This document shows positions 29,283 to 41,300 of a stretch of 43,312 nt of DNA, in pieces; the stretch's first letter is position 1; the number at the start of each line of letters is the position of its first letter. A model generated the notes under the pieces. The model ran no database searches, was not told where the DNA came from, and saw nothing but the letters and a program-made list of their open reading frames with translations. The position numbers and the translations under genes are program-made. This DNA is from Rhypophila decipiens (Eukaryota; Ascomycota; Sordariomycetes; Sordariales; Naviculisporaceae), in the NCBI GenBank assembly GCA_033297075.1, contig MU858300.1, positions 1 through 43,312 of the forward strand, given 5' to 3'.

Positions 29283-32200
29283 TTGGTGCTCCTTGATACT
29301 GCGATGACTGTCGTTGGAATTAACCATATGACTTGTTGATGAGAGAGTTGAAGTCCTGGTCACGATTCCTGTCTGCTGGTTACTTGTTGTAAGTAAGTCA
29401 ACCATTCCGATTCATACTGCGATGCACCAATCGTAAGTAACAAGAGGTCCTTTTACTTTTTATTACGCTATGTACGAGAGAATCTAAGAAGCGAATAAAG
29501 AACGCTGACAACAATGCAAACCTAGCCGGTTGTCCTATGATCAACATATCGCCCTTGTTTGCTGACTTTATTTTCTCAAGCAATGATTAGCGACGAATAC
29601 CGGGGAAAAACCAAAGACTTTCATCATCGTCTCAGAGCCAAACGGAGAAACCCAGCTACGGCCGGATTTCGGAAACCGGACGCCGATTGCCGGGCCCGGC
29701 TAGGCAGGTGGTGCGTTCACACTTCACAGGAGGCAAAAAAGACCAAGTCCACAATTGGGCCGTTGTGTCATTGTATAGGCACTTTCTCAGAGAGAAAATC
29801 TAGTCTGTTTTCGGACCATCATGGGAATCGGAAGGGGAATGGTGCTTTCTCGGTACCGGCGCATTGGAGGGTTTTCTTGAACAAGTGTGGAGCGGGAAGG
29901 GAAGGAAAGCGAACGATGAACGGGAGCCTGAGCGCCGGAGCGGCAAGTCTGGAGGTTATGTTGGGGTCATTCGGAGGTATGGGGATGATCATTTGGAGAA
30001 GTTAGCATCGGGGTGGGGAGAGAGGAAGGAAGGGACGGACGGGGAGAGGTTCTATAATAACAGCTTGACGCGGGTAGCAGGCAGGATGGTTGTTGCACCG
30101 AGGTATGATGTCGGTGGCTATTTCGAATGACGAAGAGCTCGATCAAAAGATGGAGAGTTCAAGACTCATTTCTCACCTATTTGTTCTTGTTTACCTACTC
30201 GGTCGCTTGGTTGGGGGGAAGGAGGCGGCATTGAGGGTCCTGAAGCTCAAGATTTGGGGTAGGGAAGGAGGGAGGGAGGTGGCATCGGGCTAATATCCAG
30301 GTCTTGGCCGGGACGGTATTGATCAACCGTAATGTGACTTTGTGACCGTGCAAGGACCGGTTTGCATACCATTCCCGTAATATGGGTTAATTGCCTATAT
30401 ATTGCTGGCTCAAACTGGAACGATTTGAGACGGAGGAAGAGGGTGCAAGATTTGCTGGTGGTTGCCATTCTGCGCCCTCGGTGTTGCAATGTTAGCTAAG
30501 TGATCAACTTGCAAAGAATAGAGCCATGTTTGAGAGCCGTGGAAAATAAGGTATCTGGTAATCGAATCGTTATGGGTGCTCCTTTGCTTGCTTGCTCAAT
30601 CATGTAATTATCCCATATATCAGCATCTAGACGCGTAAAACGCAAAACTGATGATTGCATAGCAACCGCAGGTCATCTGTTCGTTCGCCGTGGTCATGCT
30701 CCTAGATGACTGGAATCAAGGTCACAGACAGTTGCGACGAAGGTTCAAAACCAGGTTTCCAACCTCTGTTAATATGCGGACTGCAGCAAACCTAGCTAGA
30801 GGTGGCATTGATCATCCATGTCCAACAGCGACTAGAGGATTACGACTTTGCTACCCTCTGATTAAATCCCAGCTATCAGCTTCGTGTATGGGATCCCAGG
30901 CTCCAGCTGTGTAGGGCCTGGGAAATGGGCAGTCATGACGGACTGGACGGACCGGAAGAGCCGCCTCGCCCTGATCCTCGCCGTAGGACTGCCACCCAAG
31001 TCCACCACCCTTCCCGAGTCCCGTCGCCGACGGCGGCTTGGAAGCGAGCCATGCACTCTAACCCGGAGCCTCTGCTATCCTACATGCGAGTTAATTTGAA
31101 GGCTGGTCGTGAGCCCCTCCGAAACTCCAGCACCACTCGGTCTCCAGCTCCGACGTGGGTCAAGGTCAGCGCCTACATCCTTGAATTGATATATTGAAAT
31201 GGCTAAGCGAGGAAGTGAGATTTCAACAGTATGGTTAAAGGGAAAACCCGCTCACTTGTTAATGCTTTTGAGATAATTCCAGTGATACACATGGCCCAGC
31301 CGAACCCTCCAAGGAGAAAGAGCGAGGATCCGTAGTAGAACCGAGCGCCTAATGAACCTCCATACCTAAGACCAGCAAGCTTATTGCATGTAACAAGCCC
31401 TATCTTCTGAAGTGGGTCAGCCGGAGGAGATTTGAATGGCGGAGGCAAACTTGCCAAGGGAGGAAGACAGAAAAACAACGTAAGCTGGGAAAATTAACTA
31501 CATCACGGACGGTCCACGTGGGAACACGAGAACTGCAGTGGATGATCAAGGCCTGCTTTCCCGGTTGGATGTGGCTAAAAGTACGGGTTACAGTATACAG
31601 TAAGAAAAAGCATGGGCATACGGGGAGAGCGAGAAGAAGGCCAGGCGAAGTAGAAGCCGCTCGGCAGCGGCTCACGGCACATGGACCGAATTCGACTTAG
31701 CGTGGCAGTTGAAGCGAGGAAATTTGAAAAGAAGGCACCGGGATTTGTTCTATGAGTGTTGGAATGCTGATGGGCGCAAAAGAATGTACGTCATGGTGCT
31801 TTGATTGGGCCTTGCGTATAGTCAACACCCTCTATCTGGTGCAAATCCCATCTTGGTTGGCTGTTTGAGGCGTTCGTGCTTTTGCACCATACCTCTTCAC
31901 CTTGTCTTCACCTTGCCTCAGCTTACACTACTTGTGCCAGTCTTGGCTCTCCATCTTCGGTTCTTTTGTCCGCTGTATGATCGACAGGGCAAAGAGATCT
32001 GACAGGCTGCAAGCCCAGAGCAGGAGGTGGCGTGTGGGCCGCTAGTACCCTTGTCGTTAAGTGGCATCGGATATACAAGATAAGGTGGCATTGATGGGAC
32101 AAGACGGGTTTGCTCAGCCAGTGGGAATCTTGGTTGGTTAAATAGGCGTTGCACGGGGCGGTTCAATGTAGATGAGGGTGTTCTTAGCGGCCTACTTGGG

Positions 32201-32371
32201 CGAGCTTGTCCCATCTTGATTCCTTCTAGAGGCGCGCTGGTTCGTCGAGTTCGAACACAGCAAAACAAGCGCTACAGGCCAGCAACTGCCGGACAGGAAC
32301 ACACTGGGCAAAGTTGGCTGCACTGGCACTGGCACTGGGCTCGATTCGCCCGGTGCCGGGTCCCCCACATT

Positions 32372-32383
32372 ATCGGCGCCGAT
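32372..32383. repeat. 12-bp palindrome ATCGGCGCCGAT
   Basis: Perfect palindrome containing CGG-2-CCG, the layout recognised by many dimeric Zn2Cys6 factors, about 1.03 kb upstream of the GH7 ATG and 15 bp before a GGCTAAA site. Confidence 0.6.
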
Positions 32384-32398
32384 CAATGAGGACCGTTG

Positions 32399-32405
32399 GG
32401 CTAAA
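32399..32405 (+). promoter_or_regulatory. Candidate XYR1/XlnR site GGCTAAA upstream of the GH7 gene (distal)
   Basis: Consensus heptamer in sense orientation, 1008 bp upstream of the GH7 ATG. Confidence 0.35.
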
Positions 32406-33171
32406 GCTTGGCGCACATTTCCATACCGGCAAAAAGGGGTGGATGATGAGGGGCCGGTATATATTAATTATTTCTGGGGACAGCCAGACCACAAAGGGAG
32501 CACGAGGAGCCCGTCGCCCATCCACAGCCCCGGAGAAATTGGAGACTCCTTGTCGTCGTTGGATTCTGCGGGGCTCCCTCTCCGCGCTGCCAGTCTGACC
32601 CCGAACCGGAAAGGGGTGAAGCACAGAGGGAACACGGCGATAAACAAGCTGCGTGATCTGACCCCTTTTATTGTGGGGAGACCTACATGGCCATGGAGGT
32701 GCTTGGTACCAGGTACTCCAGCCAAGACCGCGTAAACAAGTCGCACTATCAGTCCGTCCATGCCAGCACCACCGCAATATCGATCCCGACCAGAACGAGC
32801 TCATCGAGGCAAAAAGATGTACGGGGTACTAGCCCGACGCGGTCAGCCAGACAGTCACCCTCCTCCTGCACATTCCATATTCAGTCACTGCAACCACGCT
32901 CATGTTCCCCAGATTCTGCTCATCTGTGCCTCGCGAACCATTGGGCCACTGGGAAGAGGTGCCGTCGATATGAATGCCACCAGCTCTGCCGACGTCGCCT
33001 CCCCCGCCCCAGGGACAAGTCTCCGTGCAGACCCATATCTATCAATCTGGAATTAAAATCTTGTCTGGATGTGGAAAGTTCGGCTCAGTGTTCCATGCTG
33101 CAAGATGATGAGGGCTGTGTCGCCCCGAGATTGAACCCCAGATCTCGCCGGGACAGCTTCCGAGACCCTAG

Positions 33172-33178
33172 TTTAGCC
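33172..33178 (-). promoter_or_regulatory. Candidate XYR1/XlnR site GGCTAAA upstream of the GH7 gene (proximal)
   Basis: Consensus heptamer in antisense orientation, 229-235 bp upstream of the GH7 ATG and about 90 bp upstream of the TATA box. Confidence 0.4.
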
Positions 33179-33269
33179 ACTCTATTCCACTGTTTGTTTC
33201 CTCCAACGAGAGAATGCACATGATGAGACCCGCCGGGGCCTAGTTCTGGACTCACCTCGGAAAGAGAGA

Positions 33270-33275
33270 TATAAG
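33270..33275 (+). promoter_or_regulatory. TATA box of the GH7 gene
   Basis: TATAAG, 132-137 bp upstream of the ATG. The pyrimidine-rich stretch after it would be the start-site region. Confidence 0.6.
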
Positions 33276-33406
33276 AAGGCAGGCCCGGTCGTGATCTGAA
33301 GTCCATCCTTCTTCTTCATTGGCACCTGTTTTGCTTCTTGTCTAAACAGCCACTCCCTGTCAGCCCTTGCCTTGCTTTGAGATTTTGATCTTGCAGTTTT
33401 TTCACC

Positions 33407-35022
33407 ATGAAGGGCTACCTCGGTTATATCGCCGCTCTGGCGTTGATGGGCCAGACGGCCATGGGTCAGCAGGTGGGCACCCAGACGGCCGAGACGCATC
33501 CCAAGATGACGTGGAAGAAGTGCACGGGCAAGGCTCAGTGCACGACGGTCAACGCCGAGGTCGTCATCGACTCCAACTGGCGCTGGCTGCACACCACGGG
33601 CAGCAACGTCCAGAACTGCTACGACGGCAACAAGTGGACCAGCGCCTGCTCGACCGCTGCCGACTGCGCCTCCAAGTGTGCCATGGAGGGTGCTGAATAC
33701 GCCAAGTCGTACGGTGCCACGACCAGCGGTGACGCCCTCACGCTCAAGTTCGTCACCAAGCACGAGTACGGCACCAACATCGGCTCGCGTTTCTACCTCA
33801 TGAATGGCTCGTCCAAGTACCAGATGTTCACCCTGATGAACAACGAGTTCACCTTCGACGTCGATCTCTCCACCGTCGAGTGCGGTCTCAACTCTGCCCT
33901 CTACTTTGTTGCCATGGACGAGGATGGTGGCATGTCCAAGTTCTCGACCAACAAGGCCGGTGCCAAGTACGGCACAGGTGTAAGTTTTGAGCCCCCCTTT
34001 TATTCTAGTAACAGTAACAAAAGGCTGACGGTGAAAATAGTACTGCGACGCTCAGTGCGCTCGTGATCTCAAGTTCGTCGGTGGCAAGGGCAACGTCGAG
34101 GGCTGGAGGCCATCCTCCAACGATCCCAACGCCGGTGTCGGTCCCATGGGCGGATGCTGCGCCGAAATCGATATCTGGTGCGTCATCCTTTCTCTTTCTC
34201 CCTCTCGCTCTATCCAAGAAAGCCGACTAACCAAGAAAACAGGGAGTCCAACGCGCACGCGTACGCCTTCACTCCCCACGCCTGCACGGACAACAAGTAC
34301 CACGTCTGCGAGACCGACAACTGCGGCGGTACCTACTCCGAGGACCGCTTCGCCGGCAAGTGCGATGCCAACGGATGCGACTACAACCCGTACCGCATGG
34401 GCAACCCCGACTTCTACGGAAAGGGCAAGACGGTCGACACCACCAAGAAGTTCACGTAAGCTTTTTCCCTCATACTTCGTCCTGAATTAAGATATAACTA
34501 ACCTGTCTCCCTCCACACCAGCGTCGTCACCCAATTCCGGGACAACAGGCTCACCCAGTTCTTCGTCCAAAACGGCAAGAAGATCGAGGTTCCTGCCCCC
34601 CAGATGGACGGTGTCCCCTCCGACAGCAGCGACATCACCCCCGAGTTCTGCACAGCCCAGTTCGCTGCCTTCGACGACCGCGACCGCTTCGCAGAGGTCG
34701 GCGGCTTCGATCAGCTCAACACCGCCCTGCGCGTGCCCATGGTCCTCGTCATGTCCATCTGGGACGACCACTACTCCAACATGCTCTGGCTCGACTCCAC
34801 CTACCCCCCCGAGAAGGAGGGCCAGCCCGGCGCCGCTCGTGGTCCTTGCGGACAGGACACCGGTGTCCCCTCCGAGGTCGAGGCTCAATACGCCAACTCG
34901 TATGTTTCCCATCTCTCCTCCTTTAACTCCAATCTTGTCATTTCTAACATTCAATCTCAAACAGCCGCGTCGTCTGGTCCAACATTCGCTTCGGACCTAT
35001 CGGCTCCACCGTCAACGTCTAA
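33407..35022 (+). CDS. Secreted GH7 cellobiohydrolase without CBM, 452 aa
   Basis: It is a reducing-end, retaining cellobiohydrolase (CBH1 type) acting on crystalline cellulose outside the cell. Exons are 33407-33979, 34041-34177, 34243-34455, 34522-34899 and 34965-35022. The introns are 61-66 bp, and GTAAGT-, GTGCGT- and GTATGT-type donors and CTGAC or CTAAC branch sites are visible. The signal peptide ends near TAMGQQ. The catalytic motif is AEIDIWE: nucleophile Glu233, Asp235 and acid/base Glu238. The motif is assembled across intron 2, whose phase-2 junction rebuilds Trp237. Other GH7 marks are [36 protein letters not shown] and [17 protein letters not shown]. The many Cys residues and the loops (GTCGQ-like RGPCGQDTG) favour a cellobiohydrolase over an endoglucanase. 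The protein stops after the catalytic domain (GPIGSTVNV), with no linker or CBM1. The upstream DNA carries a TATA box and candidate XYR1 sites. Confidence 0.95.
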
Positions 35023-38000
35023 ACGCATCACAAAGACAAGAAAGCAAAAAAGTCTCCTCCGTCTCCCTGCCATTCTTTTCTTTGCCTCTCTTCATTCAGC
35101 CAATTTTATCATGGTGAGGGAAAACAAAAGGAGAAGGGCAAAGGAGTAAATGGACGACCAAACAACCACCCAAACTGAACATAGCAAAACACCCTTCTTT
35201 GTAGATACTAAGTTGAAAACCTTTTACCGTTATCCTATTGTTTCCTTCGTCTGTCGTTATCATTAGCGTGTATGTGTGTGAAAATGTAGCATCTGTCTCA
35301 TGTCTTTTGTTTTTGTTGACGCATCATACTCATACCGTACGGAGTGATCTGGAGTGAGAGAGCACGTGAATTTGATGGCTTTTCTTATCAGAGCAAAAGG
35401 TTTTTGAAATATCAGTGCCGTTTGCCGTTGCTGTTGGGGTTGATTCGAAGCAGAGCAGCATTTGTCATATCTACTGTGAGATCCAGTACCGAATCACTAC
35501 AGAATCATACCCCCTTTACCCATTTTGATTCTCTCGAGTGATGCAGCGATTCACCTTCGGAGGCCCGAGGATCGGAAGGCTTACGCAGTCGCGATATCTG
35601 GTATGAACTTAAACCAATACTCATCAAAAGTCCCGGTTCAGTTGCCCCACTTTGAGGCAGTTGCACCAGAACACCCGTCTCATATCGATATTTAGGCCAA
35701 GATTTTTCTTATACCAAGACCCGTATCGGATATATGTCGACAGAAAGCTGAAAATCAGTCCTAGCTTCCGGATGATTCATTCCCAGAGAGCAAGCAATGA
35801 TTCTTGCAGAGATGAAAGGTGCCGGTCACTCGGAATAAAAGGGTCGCTGCATGATATAATTATCACATATTTGACCCAAGCTGGAAGGAATGCTTCGATA
35901 TGAAAGCTCGTGGCCAAACCAGGAGGGAGCAAACATCAACGTGGGGTGGCCGGCTAGTGGATTGGTGTACTGTACGAACGGGAGACAAGGGTAGGAAAAA
36001 CGCCACAATTGATATCTCAGACGAGCTGAAGAACAGTTTTATTTTTAGGCCCTGGTTAGATAAACACAAGCTTTCTTGGTAATAGATGTGCGCCAGGGAC
36101 CCCGTCCTCACAACGGCCGAAGTTGTCCCTCAGTGAAAAACCAGGAGCTCGATATCGCAAAAAGTGCTCGATTGGGTGAACAGATGGCAGGTACGTATCG
36201 ACAGATGACAGAATTTCCTTTCAAGGCAAGCGCGTCGCTCAAATGGGATTAAGAACGAGATGATATCGAGGAAAGAATGCTCCGTCTCACGATCCTGCTG
36301 GGCCGCCAAGTGGGGGTCACTTCCCAAAAGTTCAACCTTGATTCACGTTCCCTCTTGATAAATCCAGAGTTGGGCAAGGCCCAGATGCTACCATCAGCTC
36401 ACCCATCTCTCCGGAGACTCTGTCCCGCATTGGATCATGTACGTCGATGCAGCTTTCCATTGAATATTGAGACCATCCACGGATACGGTATGAACCTACC
36501 CTCCTATCCCGGATTTCCTAGATACAGACCGATGCCAGCATTATTTGACGGATACGTACATCTGATGGTCTTTGTAAGCTCCAATGTTGCAACCCCAAGG
36601 TCTCGTTTTCAGACATCCGTGGCTTTCCTTGTACGCCGTGATCCCCCCGGGAAAATTTGTGGAAGTTGGTTCAGGATTTAAGTTTGGCTGATGAGTGCCG
36701 GAGATAAGGGCGCCGGTCCGGACCCGCGTGGTTTCCCGCCGCTTTCCTCTTCACAGAGGCTGGAGTGGCGCCTGCCTTGTTGTGTATCTTTCACCAAACG
36801 GGCTACTTCCTCTTATCTACACGTTAGTCTGGCGCCAGTGGGAAAGAAAAAGAAATCGAACGATGACGTCTTTTAACTGGGCTGTGGTGGATGTCTCGGC
36901 AGGGGGGTCCAGCCCTCCAGGTTCCCGGTTAGGAAGCCGCATGGTGTACTCCGTAGCCACACCAATATTTACAGAATTGGGACACGCCTTCCCCTGAAAG
37001 GGGGCACTTGCCGCTAAGCTGTAGCCAAGTGGACCATTCACCGCTCAGATCCAGACAAGCTTATCCCTGCGTCCGCAGCTGCAGGCCGAAATGAATTATT
37101 GAAATCTTGACCTCCTGTCAGCCCATGTACCTGGCTCTCATCCAAGACTCAATCAACACCAGGTTCGACTCCTTCACCAACCTTTCTTTCAATCCACAGT
37201 AAGAATGCCGTCATGACGATACCCAATGGACCAGGTAATCATTGTCCGAAACCCCAAAGTTCGCACCAACCACTGCACACTTTCTGCAGACCATCACGAG
37301 CTTGACCTCTTCCAGCTTGACAACAACGCACATGGAATTCGATAGACTGCATGCCGCGGCACGTCATCAACTGGCTGACAAGCTTGACATAAACTCCAGG
37401 CATGCAAAAGAATGCAGATGGCTTCCATAGGCGGTCTGGCTGCTGGGATACGTTCCTCCTTGACTGTGAGCCTCTTCCACGCTCTGCGTCCTACCGAACA
37501 AAGCCAACGTGGGGGCCCCAAGCGCCTTGAAGAACCAGTGGATTGATAACCGCACCCACGGATGCAGGTCCCGTTCGCCAAGCCCTACGATGCTGTCCAA
37601 CATCAGATGGATCCTCACTGCTCAGGGACGGCTTTGTAACCCTCCACGGAGTCCATGCATGTGCTTGCCTTCCCCCGGTGCCTTGCTCCTTGCTGAACAA
37701 TCACCCTGTTTTCCCATCAACTGCAGAGGAAAAGAGGATGAAATATTGGACGCCTCTGCATTGTTAGTCCATGCTGTTTTCCGCAGATACAAGTGCACAA
37801 ATGGCTTACCCGGAACCCTCGTCATCCCCCCTCGCCCAGACTCCAGCAAGCCGTATATGCTGGTCTCACTTCCATCATGTCTTGGTCGTGATACACATAC
37901 CGATCAAGACTCGTCAGCACTGCAGCAACTGCAGCAGCAAGTCATATGGAACAAAACACGCAGCTAGCGCCGCCGCTGCCGCCATCCTCTATGTGAAGTC

Positions 38001-38392
38001 CGCCTCAAATTTGGGTTTCCCATTGCGAAAGCTGCGGAATTGTTCGACTCGAGCTCTCGGATATCCACTTTTGTTTGCGTGGCGGCCTGGACTTGAACTT
38101 GTCGGCTATCAAATCACATTCCCTTGCCCAGCGGTTGACTGCGCTGCTGTATGCCAGCCCCCTTCAAACAAAACAGACTGACCATCCTACTCTGGTCACC
38201 TTCCCTGGAATGCTCTTTCCCATTCAGCTGTGTCGTCGCCATTGCTTGCCTCTTCGGTCGTCACTCATTTGACTTGATCTTGATATATCGGCGCTGTGAC
38301 TTAGATCTGTGTCTCAAGTGTTTTCCCTCCTCCTCACAAGATATTGCGGAACATTCCTCTGTTCATTCAGTGAGCCATATCGTCCCTCAACC
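35023..38392. other. 3.4-kb intergenic region
   Basis: The 3' UTR of the GH7 gene comes first and the promoter of the propeller-oxidase gene comes last, with a weak TATAT at about 38284, roughly 105 bp before the ATG. Frames such as 36277-36681 and 37771-38181 show no recognisable motif, signal peptide or supported exon joins, so I do not call them genes. I saw no RNA gene or long repeat. Confidence 0.5.
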
Positions 38393-41300
38393 ATGAGGCG
38401 TTGGGTCACCACAGTGCTGGCAGCGCTGCTTCCAGCCGCCGTCGACGCCGTTCGAATCACCGACTCGCTTCAGGACGCGGTATGGGGACCCAGGTTGCAA
38501 CAGATCATGACCACTTGGAGTATTACTTGCTAACTGCCCATCAACAGGATCCTCCTCAGTCAGGTTACCTCCCGTGTCACAATGTCGACCCAGCAAAGGT
38601 CTCGAGCTATACAAGGATCTGGCAGCAAGTGTTTCTTGCGAATGAATACTTTCATGCCAAGCCGCTCGTCTGGACGCCTCCGGGCTCGACTAATGAGCTG
38701 GTGATTGTTGTTTCTAATCAGAACAATATTCGAGTTCTCGATGGTGCAACAGGCGCTCTCCAGTATAGCCGGCTGGTCCAGCAGCCCTTCATGGCGTCTG
38801 ACTCGAATTGCGGTGACATTCTGTACTCTATCGGCATAACGAGCACGCCGTACATCGACCCGCAGACCGATATCATGTACTTTTTCTCCAAGGGCTACAA
38901 GGCCGGCAAGGGGCCAGGAGACCCTAATGACCCCGGATCTGGAGCTATCAATGGTATTTAGAGGCGCTTTTTTATGGCATCGTGGTCGCTCATCAGTTAC
39001 TAATAAATGTCTTGTCAGGTGTCTACAAGATGTACGCAGTACGACTGCCGACGCTTGTTGACGTGCCGGGATTTCCCGTCATTATCGATGGGAGCAACGC
39101 AGACAATGACCGAACTCGATACTTCCTGGGTGGTACCCATCTCCAGCGGCCGTCCCTGGTATCTGTTGGCAGCAACATCATTGCCGGCTTCGGTGGTCAT
39201 TGCGACATGTTCAACTATACCGGTATGCTAGTCAGTGTCTCCAAGACGGCCGGTGTCGGCGTCACAGGAGTACAAGCCATGGTTGCAGCTCCGGGGGCGC
39301 CCAGTCCCCAGCCGCTGGACATTCATGTCGAACAGGGCGGCAAGGGCGGCATCTGGCAGTCTGGAGCTGGCCTTGCGGTAGATGGACGTCGTGTCTTCTT
39401 TTCAACTGGGTACGTTTAGCAGACTTTTCTCGAGCCATGTGATGGATGATGGCCGCTAACTGTGAGCGAAGAAACGGCCGGGGACCTGGCGAGAACAAGG
39501 GAACCACTCCAAGAAGTGGCAAGACGTACCTCAGCACTCTTGAGCAGGCGGCTTGCTCCTTCAACGTCGAGAGCTCAGGGGCTTTGAGGCAACTGGATTG
39601 GTTCGAAACTTACAATTTTGACAGCTTCAATGGCGGCGACCGTGATATTGGCTCTTCAAATGTGGCACTTCTGGACCCCAACACGTTTAATGGTGGAGGT
39701 GTTAGTCGTGTGGCGGTGATGGGAAGCAAAGCGGGCATCGTCTACATCATGGACGCCGATAACCTTGGAGGATTTATGATGGGTGAGACGCTTGCGAGAG
39801 TTCATGATCAACATCAAAGTGCCAGCTAACCGTTTGTCAGGACCTGGGGGCTCTGATGCCATTCTGCAGACCATCACCTTACCCGGTTCATTCTTTGGCG
39901 GTATTGGCAGCTACCCCCAAGAGGGCGGTTATCTCTAGTGAGCTCACATGACCCTCCTTGCCACTCTCATTTTTGTAGGGGCTAACAATGTCAGTCTCGT
40001 CGCTTCGGGAGGCCCCGTTTACGCTTACAAATTCGGTCGAGATGGGAGCGGAAAACCCGTCTTCACTCAGGCAGGAAAGAGTGCCCAAGCCTTCTCGGGT
40101 TGGAACAGTCCTGTGGTCACGACACTTAACGGGCAAGCCGGCACGGCTGTTGTAAGTTGAGCTAGCATATGCAGACCGAGCTCGAATGCTAATCATGTTT
40201 GACTAGTTGTGGCTTTCCGATGTCAACACGGGTCTTGTGGCCTACAAAGCCATCCCCGTCAATGGCGTGCTGGAGCCATATACATTTTACCAGACAGGGA
40301 GACTGACAAAATTCCAAAGGCCCGTGTTTGGAAACGGCAGAGTCTTCACATCCCGGGGACAAACCATCCTGGCCATGGCACCTCCGGGACCGGCACCTAC
40401 GTATCCAGCAAGCTGCGCCGGTGGAAGTGGAGGCGGCCCCAACAGTCCGCAGCCAACCCTGAGCTCCACGACTTCACCAAGCTCGACGAGATCTTCGACT
40501 ACCACGACGACTTCTACTCGGTCATCGACCACGTCGACTTCTCGGAGCTCAACAACTTTGACGACATCTAGGTCAAGTACCACATCAACAACATCCAGAT
40601 CCAGCTCTACCTCTACCACCCGGTCAAGCACCACAACCTTGACCTCGCGATCGAGCACAAGCACTACGACATCCAGATCTAGCAGCAGCACGTCGACATC
40701 AAGATCCAGCTCCACGTCGACATCACGGTCCAGCACTACCACTACATCAAGATCTAGCACCACCAGCACTTCCACGTCGAGAACTAGCTCAACTAGCACT
40801 GTATCAGCCAGCTTACCACCTTACCCGAGCTATACCAACAATCCCATCCCCAAGGGAAAGCTCATCACGTACAACTGGAACGTCACCTGGGTCTCGGGGT
40901 CGCCCGATGGATTCAGACGACCATTTGTGGGCATCAATGGACAGTGGCCATGCCCACCTATCAAGGGCAATATTGGTGACGAGATCAAGATCAACCTCGT
41001 CAACATGCTTGGCAACCAGACAACAACGCTTCACTTCCACGGATTGTTTCAGTACAACACGACTTTTGAAGACGGCCCTGCCATGGTGAACCAGTGCCCA
41101 ATCTCACCTGGAGGCTCGTTCGTGTACCAGTTCAAGCTTCAGCAGCGGGGTACATACTGGTATCACGCCCATGTTGGCGGTCAGTACATTGATGGTCTGC
41201 GTGGGCCTCTTATCATCAATGATCCCAAGGCACCATGGGCAATTACCGGCTCACAGTGGAGGATCGACCAGGAATATACACTCACCTTGACCGACCTGTA

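Larger units (their letters stand above)
28353..33406. other. 5-kb gene-poor region between the NLR and the GH7 gene
   Basis: No coding region with recognisable features or fungal-type exon joins was found, although several frames of 80-180 codons occur (29559-30005, 31203-31478, 32687-33223). The first few hundred bases are the NLR promoter. The last 1.1 kb behaves like a cellulase promoter, with a TATA box, two GGCTAAA heptamers, several CTGGGG/GTGGGG (CreA-type) sites and a 12-bp palindrome. A lowly expressed or fast-evolving gene cannot be excluded. Confidence 0.45.

Noticed and set aside
29559..30293. Overlapping open frames that might be a small spliced gene
   Set aside because: No signal peptide, domain motif or convincing exon joins; composition is like the surrounding non-coding DNA.
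33105..33150. tRNA-like GGTTCAATC on the minus strand
   Set aside because: The flanking bases do not form a T stem, and no acceptor or anticodon arms are present.
32687..33223. 178-codon plus-strand frame upstream of GH7
   Set aside because: Lies in the likely promoter, has no recognisable features and overlaps candidate control sites.
40287..40799. 170-codon Val/Asp-rich minus-strand frame
   Set aside because: Shadow of the repetitive Ser/Thr linker; pure low complexity.
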